DNA from: Sphingomonas aurantiaca
GTDB taxonomy: Bacteria > Pseudomonadota > Alphaproteobacteria > Sphingomonadales > Sphingomonadaceae
Assembly (NCBI RefSeq): GCF_003050705.1
Contig: NZ_QAOG01000010.1
Location: 1-56,324 of the forward strand
Length of the DNA: 56,324 nucleotides
Reading direction: 5' to 3'
Part shown: positions 1 to 8,204 of the stretch, piece after piece
Position numbering within the stretch: position 1 is the stretch's first letter
Layout of the letters: each line of letters opens with the position of its first letter
Translations under genes and position numbers: made by a program
Notes under the pieces: model-generated
The model's database searches: none
The model's input: only the letters and a program-made list of their open reading frames with translations
What the model was told of the DNA's origin: nothing

Positions 1-162
1 TTCAAGCTCGGCACGACGCTTCAGCTCGGCTTTTTCGGGATCGTCGGCACTGTCCTCACAGTGGCGCTCGCAGCAATGTGGCTGCTGGTCGGCGCTAAGA
101 CGGTCGCGGGCGGCTGGCGCGGCAACCTGTTCGTGTCGCCCTGCATTGCCCAAGCCAATTGA
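1..162 (+). CDS. C-terminal fragment of membrane transporter, probably TDT-family sulfite/anion exporter
   Basis: This is an open frame from the window edge to TGA at 160-162, giving 53 residues. It contains one clear hydrophobic segment (about residues 10-32) followed by a short tail with GGWRGNLFVSPC. That tail resembles the end of TDT-family (tellurite-resistance/dicarboxylate, SSU1-like) transporters, which include sulfite efflux pumps. The neighbouring sulfite dehydrogenase genes fit a sulfite export role. The family call rests on a short tail and on context, so another polytopic membrane protein is possible. Confidence 0.45.
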   Translation, partial: FKLGTTLQLGFFGIVGTVLTVALAAMWLLVGAKTVAGGWRGNLFVSPCIAQAN

Positions 163-290
163 TGGGCCAAACCGATCGTCCTGCCGGATCGAACCGGCGA
201 ATCTGATCGACCCGTACCGGGCAGACCGGCGGACGGGTCGCGCATACAGAACATGACAGAAACGGGAGAATGTTGGTGGACAGCCTGGAT

Positions 291-1514
291 ATGAAACTGG
301 CGCAGGCGACGAACCGCCGTCGCTTTCTCGCAGAGGCCGCGATCGGCAGCGGCGCGCTGATCGCCGCACCCGCGCTGGCGCAGAGCATGGTCGATCTGCA
401 CCTGCCGGGCGGTCCGTCGGAACGGCCGATGACCAGTGCGTTCCCCGGCAAGGGCAACATGATCCTCCAGCGTATCCACCCGCCTTTGCTGGAAACGCCG
501 ATGAGCGTGTTCAATGGCGACGTCTTCACGCCAAACGACCAGTTCTTCGTCCGCTGGCACTGGGCTGACATTCCGACCGCGATCGATGTCGAGGCGTTCC
601 GGATCAAGGTGCACGGCGCGGTCACGCGGCCGCTGTCGATCTCGCTCGCGCAACTGCTGAAGTTGCCACGCGTCGAGCTGGCGGCGATCAACCAATGCTC
701 GGGCAATTCGCGTGCGCTGTTCCAGCCGCCCGTTGCCGGTGCGCAGTGGCGTCACGGGGCCATGGGCAACGCCAAATGGCTCGGCGTGCGCCTGCGCGAC
801 GTGCTCGACATCGCCGGCGTGAAGCCGGGCGCGGTTGCGGTGCGGTTCGGTGCGCTCGACCAACCGGTGGTCGCGGGTGGACCGGATTTCGCCAAGTCGC
901 TGTCGATCGACCACGCACGCGACGGCGAAGTGATGCTCGCCTTCGGGATGAACGGCGAACAGATGCCGCTCCTCAACGGCTTCCCGGTCCGGCTGATCGT
1001 ACCCGGCTGGTATTCGACCTATTGGGTCAAGATGCTGAACGACATCGAGGTGCTCGCCGCACCCGACGACGGTTACTGGATGGCCAAGGCGTACAAGATC
1101 CCTGACACTCCAGGCGCGAACGTGCGGCCTGGCCAGAAGGATTTCCCGGCCGTGCCCATCAACAAGATGATCCCGCGCAGCTGGGTCACGAGCCTCGACG
1201 AAGGGCAGGCAATCGCGTTCGACCGGTCAATCCCGCTGGGCGGCATTGCGATGGGGGGCGATTGCGGCGTCGCCAAGGTCGATGTGTCGACCGACAACGG
1301 CAAGACCTGGTACAAGACAGTGCTCGGCCCCGATCACGGCAAATACAGTTTCCGCCGCTGGGACGCGCAGGTGCCGCTCACGCATGCGGGCCCGACCAGG
1401 CTGATGTCGCGCTGCTGGAACACCGCCGGCATCGCGCAGCCGATGACGCCGATCTGGAACCCGGGCGGGTTCATGCGCGGCAACATCGAAACCACCAACA
1501 TCGTCGTCGGCTGA
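291..1514 (+). CDS. sorA: SorA-like molybdopterin sulfite dehydrogenase, catalytic subunit
   Basis: The product (407 aa) should oxidise sulfite to sulfate in the periplasm and pass electrons to a cytochrome c. The N-terminus carries a twin-arginine signal (NRRRFL near residue 8) and an Ala-rich h-region ending APALAQ. The Moco-binding domain contains QCSGN with the expected molybdenum-ligand cysteine at about residue 136, followed by a Mo-co dimerisation domain (about 280-400). Length matches SorA precursors. I prefer ATG 291 over ATG 270 because a GGTGGA lies 10 nt upstream of 291, while the GGGAG before 270 is too close. The cytochrome gene follows after 13 nt. Confidence 0.88.
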   Translation: MKLAQATNRRRFLAEAAIGSGALIAAPALAQSMVDLHLPGGPSERPMTSAFPGKGNMILQRIHPPLLETPMSVFNGDVFTPNDQFFVRWHWADIPTAIDVEAFRIKVHGAVTRPLSISLAQLLKLPRVELAAINQCSGNSRALFQPPVAGAQWRHGAMGNAKWLGVRLRDVLDIAGVKPGAVAVRFGALDQPVVAGGPDFAKSLSIDHARDGEVMLAFGMNGEQMPLLNGFPVRLIVPGWYSTYWVKMLNDIEVLAAPDDGYWMAKAYKIPDTPGANVRPGQKDFPAVPINKMIPRSWVTSLDEGQAIAFDRSIPLGGIAMGGDCGVAKVDVSTDNGKTWYKTVLGPDHGKYSFRRWDAQVPLTHAGPTRLMSRCWNTAGIAQPMTPIWNPGGFMRGNIETTNIVVG

Positions 1515-1527
1515 GGAGCGCTCCCCC

Positions 1528-2004
1528 ATGAAAACGCCTTCCATCGGCACGCTGTCGTTCGGGTTCGTCGGCGCGACCGTCGTTCTTCTGCTCGCGATTG
1601 GTGCCCCGAACAGCCGCGTCGCCCCGCCGCCTGCCGCCCCGACCGCACCACCGCCGCCAAGCGTCTCGGCGCGCGGCTTCTCGCTGGCGTCCACTTCGGT
1701 CGATCTCCCAACCGACGAAGGGCAATATCCCGCCGGCCCGCATGCCGACGTCATCAATGCGAACTGCACCTCGTGTCATTCGGCGAGCATGGCGCTGAAC
1801 CAGCCGCCACTCTCCGCCGACCAGTGGACCGCGGAGGTCACCAAGATGCGCGAGGTCTACAAAGCCCCCGTCGCCGCAGCCGACGTGCCGGCGATCGTCG
1901 CTTATCTGACCGCCATGAGCGCAAAGCAGCCGGGCGCCGCGAAGGGCAAGGCGCAAGACCCCGATCCGAAGGCTGCGCCCGACGTATCGGGGGGATCAGG
2001 CTAA
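1528..2004 (+). CDS. sorB: SorB-like monohaem cytochrome c subunit of sulfite dehydrogenase
   Basis: A 158-aa secreted or membrane-anchored protein. One hydrophobic segment (about 10-27) is followed by a Pro/Ala-rich linker and a class I haem site CTSCH at residues 80-84; Met107 is a plausible sixth ligand. The C-terminal tail is Lys/Asp-rich. Start ATG is preceded by GAGGAG overlapping the end of the catalytic subunit gene. In SorAB enzymes the cytochrome accepts electrons from the molybdenum centre. Position and size fit that partner, although sequence outside the haem motif is not diagnostic. Confidence 0.8.
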   Translation: MKTPSIGTLSFGFVGATVVLLLAIGAPNSRVAPPPAAPTAPPPPSVSARGFSLASTSVDLPTDEGQYPAGPHADVINANCTSCHSASMALNQPPLSADQWTAEVTKMREVYKAPVAAADVPAIVAYLTAMSAKQPGAAKGKAQDPDPKAAPDVSGGSG

Positions 2005-2335
2005 GCCCATCAACTCACGACACGCGGTTCTGCGCGCGAAGTGCTGTGCGGTGTGGCCTCTGGGGGAGGGCGTCGACGCCAATCGAAACACTGCTCGCGC
2101 CTGCGCGTTCGCAGGTGCGCCACGTGGCACACCTTACGCGATAATCGTCACCCGGCAGGGCCGAGACGCCGGCACGATGGCTCGGTCGGCACGCCCAGCG
2201 GGCCGATAGAGCCGTGCCCGCGGGGTCCCGCCCCACTCGTTGGGGACTTCGGAAAAGAGCGTAGGGTGCCGACTGCCTGCCTACTTGGTGCTATAAACGT
2301 CTGTACCGGAACCATATAGCTGCTATTCTGGATAT
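2005..2335. other. intergenic region with arsR promoter at its 3' end
   Basis: No convincing gene is seen in these 331 bases. Short frames on both strands have no good start or composition. The last 50 bases become AT-richer and include 7-bp arms CCATATA (2312-2318) and TATATGG (2333-2339) that overlap the arsR start codon. This could be an ArsR-type autoregulatory operator, but the assignment is tentative. Confidence 0.4.
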
Positions 2336-2668
2336 ATGGAAAACAACACGGCAATTTCAGCGCTCGGCGCGCTCGCACAAGGAACACGCCTCGACGTGTT
2401 CCGCCTGTTGGTGCGGCACGAACCGCATGGCTTGGCTGCGGGCAAAATCGCCCGTCAGCTCGACGTACCGCAAAACACAATGTCCGCACACCTCGGCATC
2501 CTCGCCCGTGGCGGGCTGGTGCGATCCGAACGTCATAGCCGCTCGATCATCTATCGTGCCGATCTCGACGGCCTGCGCGCGCTAACGCTCTTCCTCGTCA
2601 AGGATTGCTGCGCCGGCAACGCGGAGCTGTGCGCCCCGCTGATCGCCGAACTCACCCCCTGCTGCTGA
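2336..2668 (+). CDS. arsR: ArsR-family transcriptional repressor (first copy)
   Basis: A 110-aa winged-helix regulator (HTH about 33-75, with QNTMSAHLGILARGG). It has a Cys pair in KDCCAG and further Cys residues near the C-terminus ending TPCC, a pattern suited to arsenite or another thiophilic ligand. It differs at about 12 of 110 positions from the arsR at 34171-34503. The next gene is a truncated arsC, so this repressor no longer controls a complete arsenate module, though it may still bind DNA. The AT-rich upstream dyad is the likely operator. Confidence 0.88.
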   Translation: MENNTAISALGALAQGTRLDVFRLLVRHEPHGLAAGKIARQLDVPQNTMSAHLGILARGGLVRSERHSRSIIYRADLDGLRALTLFLVKDCCAGNAELCAPLIAELTPCC

Positions 2669-2678
2669 AAGGACGCCC

Positions 2679-2850
2679 GTGGCCGTCGATATCGTGATCT
2701 ATCACAACCCCGTGTGCGGCACGTCGCGCAACACGCTCGGCCTGATCCGCAATGCCGGCATCGAACCGCACGTGGTCGAATATCTGAAAACTCCGCCCTC
2801 GCGCGCGCTGCTGGTCGAGCTGATCGACCGCGCCGGCATAACGCCCCGCG
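2679..2850 (+). pseudogene. arsC: arsC 5' fragment, arsenate reductase truncated at codon 57
   Basis: Starts with GTG 11 nt after arsR, preceded by AAAGGA. The first 57 codons match the intact arsC of this window (33731-34159) except at four positions, and keep the active-site context HNPVCGTSR. After ITPR at about base 2850 similarity ends abruptly and the sequence becomes the 3' part of a ClC chloride channel gene in another frame. The reading frame runs on as unrelated residues to 2966. The product lacks most of the reductase fold and should be inactive. Confidence 0.88.
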
Positions 2851-3171
2851 GGCGCGGCCAATACGCCGCTGGCCTGCACGATCATGGGCGTCGAGCTGTT
2901 CGGCGCCGAGACCGCAGTGCCGGTCGCGGTCGCCTGTTTCGTCGCTTACGCCTGCTCCGGGCATAACGGCATCTACCTGTCGCAACGGGTGGCGGTGCCG
3001 AAGCGGGCGGGCAGCACCCTGCCGCCGGACCTGACGCTGCGCGATGCGCGCGCGCTCCGTCCCGTGCCCGACCTTTCAGACCTGTTCGCTCCTCACCCCA
3101 CGGAAGGCTTATCCATGTCCGACGCCCACCACGTGTCGCAGACCGAGATCGGCTGGTCCGCATCTACATGA
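2851..3171 (+). pseudogene. 3' remnant of a ClC-family chloride/fluoride channel gene
   Basis: From the junction with arsC, the +1 frame reads AANTPLACTIMGVELFG and then a hydrophobic helix ending in SGHNGIYLSQR. These are hallmarks of the last transmembrane part of ClC channels/antiporters. Everything 5' of this is missing. The frame runs through the next gene's start codon (3115) to TGA 3169-3171. Association with DUF190 and crcB suggests it once belonged to a fluoride-resistance cluster. No promoter or start of its own is visible. Confidence 0.82.
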
Positions 3172-3530
3172 AGCCAGCCGACAAGGCGGTAAAGCCGGGC
3201 ACGCGCTCACGCTGGGCTGCCAAGCCGCTCGACCGAACGCTCGTCGCGCAGGCCAAGGCGGACGGAATCATGAACGCTGTCGCCCACCATACCCACTACG
3301 GCTACAGCAACCACGGCCCGGTGCGTGAGAACGGCGCCGAGATCGCCGATCCGCACCTCACCATGTGTGTCGAACTGATCGGCCAGCGCGAGCAGCTCGA
3401 AGGCTTCTGCCGGGCGCACGGCGACCTGCTTGCGAACAAGGTCATCGTCTACAAGCACCTGGAGCATTGGACGGTCAGCCCGGCGGGCTTGCGCCAGGAA
3501 GATGCGGATACGGCCGAGCTGGCTGGCTGA
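3115..3530 (+). pseudogene. DUF190-family protein gene with a frameshift near the 5' end
   Basis: ATG 3115 follows GGAAGG and opens MSDAHHVSQTEI, but that frame stops at 3171. The DUF190-like sequence RLVRIYMKPADK continues one frame over from about 3150 and runs to 3530. Adding one C after 3150 would restore a continuous frame, so a single-base deletion is the simplest explanation. An internal ATG at 3168 could still yield a 120-aa product lacking the first strand. The core has DPHLTMCVELIG typical of DUF190 (PII-like fold). DUF190 genes are often beside crcB, as here. Confidence 0.75.
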
Positions 3531-3533
3531 GGC

Positions 3534-3917
3534 ATGGGGCCATACCTGATTATGTTCGCCGGGACTGGTTCCGACGGCATGCTGCGGTATGGGCTGAACG
3601 GCCTCAGCCTGCGCCTGTTCGGCCCCGACCTGCCGATCGGAACGCCCATCATCAACGTGCTCGGCTCATTCCTTATGGGTCTGCTGGACGGCTGGTTCCT
3701 GTTGCGGAGCGGATCGAGCCGGGGATGGCGATTGTTCCTCACCACCGGCGGGCTGGGCGGCGTCACGACCTTCTCGACCTTCTCGCTGGAAGCGGCCTTG
3801 CTTTAGGAGAGAGCCGAAGTCGGGCAAGCCGCCCTTTATGTTGTCGGATCGGTTGGGCTGGGCGTGCTCGCGCTGTTCGGCGGCCTCGCTCTCGTTCGCT
3901 CCTTCAGCCCGGCTTAG
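3534..3917 (+). pseudogene. crcB: crcB fluoride channel gene with in-frame amber codon
   Basis: The frame 3534-3917 encodes a 127-codon CrcB (Fluc) protein, the normal family length. It is interrupted by TAG at 3804-3806. Before the stop are GTPIINVLGSFLMG and the signature GGLGGVTTFSTFSLE. After it the same frame continues ERAEVGQAALYVV and a final helix to TAG 3915-3917. Truncation removes the fourth transmembrane helix, so the channel should be non-functional unless the stop is read through. Start ATG lies 3 nt after the DUF190 stop, indicating an operon. Confidence 0.85.
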
Positions 3918-3931
3918 CGGCGCCAACCGGC

Positions 3932-4057
3932 TCAGGAGCGATCATCTTCCTTGACGTTGTCAACCTTCGCCTTGTCTTTGGCGCGGACCGACTCCTCCAG
4001 CTCCAGAATCTCGGCCGATTCTTGCGTGGTGGGCTTCTTCTTGTCGATATCGCTCAT
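3932..4057 (-). CDS. small charged protein of unknown function
   Basis: A 41-codon minus-strand gene, too short for normal ORF cut-offs. ATG 4057 is preceded by GGAGG at a good distance and the frame ends in TGA at 3932. The product is highly hydrophilic, rich in Lys, Asp and Glu, with a probable single amphipathic helix (QESAEILELEESVRAKDKAK). No Cys or membrane segment is present. I do not recognise the family. Its strong ribosome-binding site is the main support. Confidence 0.6.
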   Translation of the reverse strand: MSDIDKKKPTTQESAEILELEESVRAKDKAKVDNVKEDDRS

Positions 4058-4109
4058 GAAGTCCTCCGTCTGCAAAACTACTGGTACACCGTTTCGCGCC
4101 AAGGATTAT

Positions 4110-4622
4110 TCAGGGTTTCTGCTCGGCGTCCCGCCGGTCCGCTTCGGCCGGGGTCTGCCGAGCGCGTTCGCGGATACGGCGTTCGAGCGGTGCGCCGACG
4201 AACAACACTAGCATCGCCAGCAGCAGACCGCCCACAAGTAGTGGCCACACCGCCAATCCCGCTGCCGCTCCGAGCGTCGCTGACACCCAGATGCACGCCG
4301 CCGTTGCTAGCCCGTGCACCTCCTGCCCGCTGCCAACGCGCAGGACCGCGCCCGCGCCGATGAAGCCGACGCCGGATAGGATGCCCTGCATCACTCGACC
4401 TGCTGCATCGGCGTTCACGTTCGGCAAGCCGCTGTGGACGATCGCCTGGACGGCGATGCAACTCGCGAGCCCGACCAGCCCCAGCGTCCGCAGACCCATG
4501 ATCTGTCGGTTCTCGCGTGACCGTTCCCAGCCGAGCGTCATGCCGGCCGCCGTCGCCACGATCATCCTGCCGATCGCGTCGACCCAGAAGGCGAGATCGA
4601 CCGACAAAGGCGGCGGATTCAC
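4110..4622 (-). CDS. mgtC: MgtC-family inner membrane protein
   Basis: A 170-aa membrane protein with about five hydrophobic segments. The N-terminal MgtC core reads RMIVATAAGMTLGWERS followed by GLRTLGLVGLAS, and GFIGAGAVLR is a second conserved stretch. Family members act in Mg limitation and ATP synthase or membrane-potential control. The start is GTG at 4622, which overlaps the sulfite oxidase stop as GTGA, implying translational coupling. The longer frame starting at 4793 would run inside the upstream gene and is rejected. Link to sulfite metabolism is unexplained. Confidence 0.82.
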   Translation of the reverse strand: MNPPPLSVDLAFWVDAIGRMIVATAAGMTLGWERSRENRQIMGLRTLGLVGLASCIAVQAIVHSGLPNVNADAAGRVMQGILSGVGFIGAGAVLRVGSGQEVHGLATAACIWVSATLGAAAGLAVWPLLVGGLLLAMLVLFVGAPLERRIRERARQTPAEADRRDAEQKP

Positions 4623-5752
4623 TCGACCAGCACGTGGACGTGGTGCCAGGCCGTGCAGAGGTATCCGGCGAAGTTCCACATCGTATCGGGTAGTTCGGGC
4701 TGACCCTGGCCCGCATCGTCGAACGCGCGCACCACAAGGTGCTGGCGCCCCTTGGGCAGTTCCGCATCGAGCGACCAGCGCTGCCAGCTCCACTGCCCGT
4801 CCGGATCGTCGGAGAAATCGGCCTGCCGCCAGTCTCGACCGCCGTTCAGCGACACCTCTACCCGCGACACGTCGCGCTCATAGGCGACGGCATAGCCCTC
4901 GATCCGGACCTTGCCCGCGGGCAGACTCTCGCCCGAACCAGGCGAGCAGATCGCGGCGTTGAGCGGCATGGCGTTGATCGTCAGCCCTTGCGTCCAGTCC
5001 GCCGTCTCGCTGGTCACGTCGGCCGGAAAAAGCTTGTAATCGTGCGCCTGGATCGGCGCCTCGGAGGGCGTGTCCTTGACCTCGATCCGGGTCAGCCACT
5101 TGGCGCTACGCACGCCAGCATAGCCTGGCACGACCAGACGCAACGGCGCACCGTGCTCGGATGCCAGCGGTTCGCCGTTCATCGCCCAGGCGAGCAGCAC
5201 GTCGGGCGCCCGCGCCTTGGTCATAGCGATCGAGACGCCGAACGGTGCCACCTCGCCTTCCACATCCACCTCGTCAGCGCCGGTGAAGCAGACGAACAGG
5301 TTGGACGCGTCCGATGCTCCAACTGCATCCAACAGGTCTGCGAGCCGCACGCCCGTCCACTCGGCATTGCCGATCGCGCCTATGTCCCACGGATCGCCTG
5401 AAGTCTTGCCCACCTGTTGGAGATCGGTCCGGCGGTTGCCGGCGCACTGAAGCACAGCCGTGACAGTCCGGACCGGAAAGCGCGCCTTCAACTCCGCAAT
5501 CGAGATGGAGCACTCGCCCACACTGATCCCGCCCACCTCAATCCGGTGATCGGCCGGCAGGTCCGGCACGGGCCCATGGCTGCGCACATAGAACAGGTTC
5601 TGTGGCGTCAAGAACCGCTCGATCAAGGCGCCGGGCACCGGCTCGGCGTTGTAGGGCTCGGGGTTCCGCTCTATCATCAGCTCGCTCATGCTATTGTAAC
5701 GCCTGACAATCGGTTTGGCCTCGGCCTCATCCTCACTATCTTGCCCGATCAT
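4619..5752 (-). CDS. sulfite oxidase-family molybdopterin enzyme without signal peptide
   Basis: A 377-aa protein with an oxidoreductase molybdopterin-binding domain (about 55-230) carrying the Mo-ligand motif LQCAGNRR (Cys at about 103), then GAIGNAEWTGVRL, and a Mo-co dimerisation domain (about 250-370). Unlike the enzyme at 291-1514 it shows no Tat signal and no cytochrome neighbour, so it may act in the cytoplasm, perhaps as an oxidase or with another acceptor. Start ATG 5752 overlaps the exporter stop as ATGA. The long frame extending to 6619 is a shadow of the exporter gene. Confidence 0.85.
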   Translation of the reverse strand: MIGQDSEDEAEAKPIVRRYNSMSELMIERNPEPYNAEPVPGALIERFLTPQNLFYVRSHGPVPDLPADHRIEVGGISVGECSISIAELKARFPVRTVTAVLQCAGNRRTDLQQVGKTSGDPWDIGAIGNAEWTGVRLADLLDAVGASDASNLFVCFTGADEVDVEGEVAPFGVSIAMTKARAPDVLLAWAMNGEPLASEHGAPLRLVVPGYAGVRSAKWLTRIEVKDTPSEAPIQAHDYKLFPADVTSETADWTQGLTINAMPLNAAICSPGSGESLPAGKVRIEGYAVAYERDVSRVEVSLNGGRDWRQADFSDDPDGQWSWQRWSLDAELPKGRQHLVVRAFDDAGQGQPELPDTMWNFAGYLCTAWHHVHVLVE

Positions 5753-6840
5753 GCGATGTGCAGCGCGGCCAGCAGCGTCAGGCTGATCGCGGCCAAGCCG
5801 AGCAACGACAACACGACGGCCATGGTCACGCGGCCCCCGGCCTTGGCGACGGTGCGGACGTCCACGCCGAGCCCGAGCGCCGCCATGGAAACGACGGTCA
5901 GCAGCGTGGCGCTCCGGCCGATCGGCGCGATGGCGACGGTCGGCACCAGACCCAGCGAGCGGCAGGCGACCAGTGCGAGGAAGCCGATGATGAACCAGGG
6001 CACGAGGTGGGCGAGGTCCATCCGCTTGGCCGTAGGCGCACCGGCGACGAACTCGCCTTCGGGAACCGACTGCGGCGCGAGACGAGGCGCCACCAGCGAC
6101 AGAACAAGGCACACCGGCCCGAGCATCAGCACGCGCACCAGCTTGACGAGCGTACCCATCTGCACGGCGGTGGCGCCCAACGGCGAGGCGGCTGCGATCA
6201 CCTGCGGCACGGCATAGACAGTGAGCCCGGCGAGCGCCCCGAAGGCGAGCCCGCCCATGCCGAGCGCAATCCCGAGCAGTGGCAGGCCAAGCACTACCAC
6301 CACACCCAGTACCGCCGTGAACGCGATCGAGGCAGCTACGTCGTCGCTGTCGGCGCCGATTACCGGTGCCACGGCCGCGATGGCGGAGTTGCCGCAGATT
6401 GAATTGCCGCAAGCCACCAGCAGCGCCATCCGCGTCGGCAAGCCGAGCAATCGGCCGATCCCAAAGCTGAGCAGGATTGCGCTCACGACCACGCCGGCGA
6501 TACCGGCGAGGAGCGGCAGCCCGGCCGCCAAGATGGTCGCGGCACTGACCGAAGCACCGAGCAGGACGACCGCCACCTCCAGTAAGTATTTGGCGCTGAA
6601 TGCGATGCCTTCGTGCCACCTTTCATCCGGGGTCCACAGGCTGCGCACGGCGGTGCCGATCAGGATGGCGAGCACCAGCGCCTCCAGCCACGCCTTGCCG
6701 GCCAGTGCGCGCTCGCCCGCCTCCAGCGCGTAGGCCGAGCCGGTGACGGCGAGGCAGAGGCCGACGCCGGGCAGCAGCGCGGGCAATCTGCTAGTCTGGA
6801 CGGTAGGGAATATACGATCGGGATAGGCAAAACTGGCCAC
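5749..6840 (-). CDS. yeiH: YeiH-family putative sulfate/sulfite exporter
   Basis: A 363-aa polytopic protein of the PSE (YeiH) family with about 9-11 transmembrane segments and the family signature CGNSICGNSAIAAVAPVIG around residue 140. It starts at GTG 6840, preceded by AAGGA at 8 nt. It heads the operon yeiH-sulfite oxidase-mgtC with ATGA and GTGA overlaps, and diverges from a LysR gene as yeiH does from yeiE in enterobacteria. A role exporting sulfite or other sulfur anions is inferred from context; the transported substrate of the family is poorly proven. Confidence 0.85.
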   Translation of the reverse strand: MASFAYPDRIFPTVQTSRLPALLPGVGLCLAVTGSAYALEAGERALAGKAWLEALVLAILIGTAVRSLWTPDERWHEGIAFSAKYLLEVAVVLLGASVSAATILAAGLPLLAGIAGVVVSAILLSFGIGRLLGLPTRMALLVACGNSICGNSAIAAVAPVIGADSDDVAASIAFTAVLGVVVVLGLPLLGIALGMGGLAFGALAGLTVYAVPQVIAAASPLGATAVQMGTLVKLVRVLMLGPVCLVLSLVAPRLAPQSVPEGEFVAGAPTAKRMDLAHLVPWFIIGFLALVACRSLGLVPTVAIAPIGRSATLLTVVSMAALGLGVDVRTVAKAGGRVTMAVVLSLLGLAAISLTLLAALHIA

Positions 6841-6910
6841 GGCGGTGTTCCTTCCGTCGCACGATCTAAACCCTGCCTACCGATCGCTCCAACTTAGCCT
6901 TGTTGTCATT

Positions 6911-6931
6911 CCGATCGTCAATCGTGATCGG
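6911..6931. promoter_or_regulatory. candidate LysR operator between yeiH and lysR
   Basis: Perfect arms CCGATC (6911-6916) and GATCGG (6926-6931) are separated by 9 nt. The T at 6915 and A at 6927 give the T-N11-A spacing of LysR-type boxes. It sits in the 110-bp divergent intergenic region between yeiH (GTG 6840) and lysR (GTG 6951), where such a regulator would bind. Confidence 0.55.
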
Positions 6932-6950
6932 TTTCTATATCAGGTGCGGT

Positions 6951-7828
6951 GTGACACTGGAGCAACTGCGCATCTTCGTCGGCGTGGCCGAGCGCAAGCA
7001 TATGACCGTCGCGGCGCGGCCTTAAACGTCACGCAGTCAGAGGCTTCCGCAGCCATCGCCTCGCTTGAGGAGCGACACGCAACCAAGCTCTTCCACCGCG
7101 TCGGGCGCGGCATCGCTCTGACAGAGGCCGGACGGCTGTTCCTGACCGAGGCTCGCGGAGTTCTTGCGCGGGCCGACGCGGCCGAGACGGTGCTGGAGGA
7201 GCTTGGCGGGCTGAAGCGGGGCACGCTGCGCCTCGTCGCCAGCCAGACCATCGCCGCCTACTGGTTGCCGCCCATCCTTGCGGCTTTCCATGAGCGCTAT
7301 CCGGCGATTAGTATCGAACTGTCGATCGGCAACACCGGGCAGGCCGCGGCACGCGTCTATGACGGCAAGGCCGATCTGGGTATTGTCGAGGGCGAGATCG
7401 ACAACCCGGCGTTGGCGCATTGGCCGATCGGCGAAGACCGGCTGTCGCTCGTCGGAGCACAGCCTTTCGGCGACGCCGACATCGACGTGACATGGCTGCG
7501 ACGAGCACGCTGGGGGCAACGGGAGCCTGGATCAGGCACGCGATCGACGTTGAATAGCGAGTTGCGCAGCTTGGGAGTCGATCCGGCTGCCCTCGACGTG
7601 GCGCTGACGATGCCGTCTAATGAAAGCGACCGAACGGCCGTGGAGGCTGGGGCGGACGTTGCTGTCCTGTCGGCGCTAGTGGTCGACCCGGCCATCAAGG
7701 CAGGTCTGTTGCACGTCGCACCGATCACATTCGCTCCTCGCCCCTTCTTCGGGCTGCGGCATAAGGAACGCTATCGCACGAAAGCCGCGGATGCGCTGTT
7801 GGACGTGATCGGGTTGCAGCGGCGGTAG
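6951..7828 (+). pseudogene. LysR-family regulator gene with 1-bp deletion in the HTH
   Basis: GTG 6951 opens VTLEQLRIFVGVAERKHMT, the normal LysR start, but the frame hits TAA at 7023-7025. From about 7020 the next frame continues ALNVTQSEASAAIASLEERHATKLFHRVGRG through a full effector domain to 7828. Compared with the paralogue at 55747, the distance from ATG ACC to the conserved Asn codon is 26 instead of 27 nt. So one base is missing within the recognition-helix region. The protein resembles CysB/YeiE-type regulators. A sequencing error is the alternative. Confidence 0.75.
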
Positions 7829-8106
7829 GTACGCATCGGCATTCTCAAAACGCCATCCTTTTTGGGACCGCCCGCGATCGCCATCTCCTTCCTGAAACCT
7901 GTCTGACCGCACTCTACCAGATTTGCGCCATAGTAGGACGGGACATCGCCCACGAGCGGCCGGATCTGGCAGTAGCTGTCGTTCGGCAGACCGTGCCGGG
8001 ACGACGCCCTTGTCCCAGAAGGCGTAGATTACGGCGGAAAACCCTGTCGCCATCCTGGATGCACGACAAACGGGTATTTTCGGACACCCAAGCAGACCTG
8101 TCGGCG
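7829..8106. other. remnant coding sequence, unrecognised, inside Tn3-type end
   Basis: No intact gene. On the minus strand one frame (8053 downward) begins MATGFSAVIYAFWDKGVVPA and another (7953-7771) reads GDVPSYYGANLVECGQTGFR. The two may be halves of one frameshifted gene. I do not recognise it. It lies just inside the inverted repeat at 8107-8144 and shares the short string GCGACAGGGTTT with the sequence just inside the repeat at 49470-49507. Confidence 0.35.
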
Positions 8107-8144
8107 CTTAGCGTATATCTGGGTCCATTCTATGTACCGACCCC
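8107..8144 (-). mobile_element. 38-bp Tn3-family terminal inverted repeat, element body to the left
   Basis: Read on the minus strand from 8144, the sequence begins GGGGTCGGTACATAG and ends ACGCTAAG at 8107. This has the length and both terminal hallmarks of Tn3-family ends (GGGG outside, ACGCTAAG inside). A sister copy lies at 49470-49507 in the opposite orientation, sharing about 32 of 38 positions. No Tn3 transposase gene is visible in the window. Confidence 0.7.
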
Positions 8145-8204
8145 TATTATGTGTTTGTCGGACATGTTCACGCGGTAACGAGTCGCCGCCGCGCTTAACG
8201 CCAA

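Noticed and set aside
5753..6619. Long minus-strand extension of the sulfite oxidase frame to 666 residues
   Set aside because: The extra 289 residues are an Arg/Ala-rich shadow of the YeiH gene; the ATGA overlap at 5752-5749 marks the real start.
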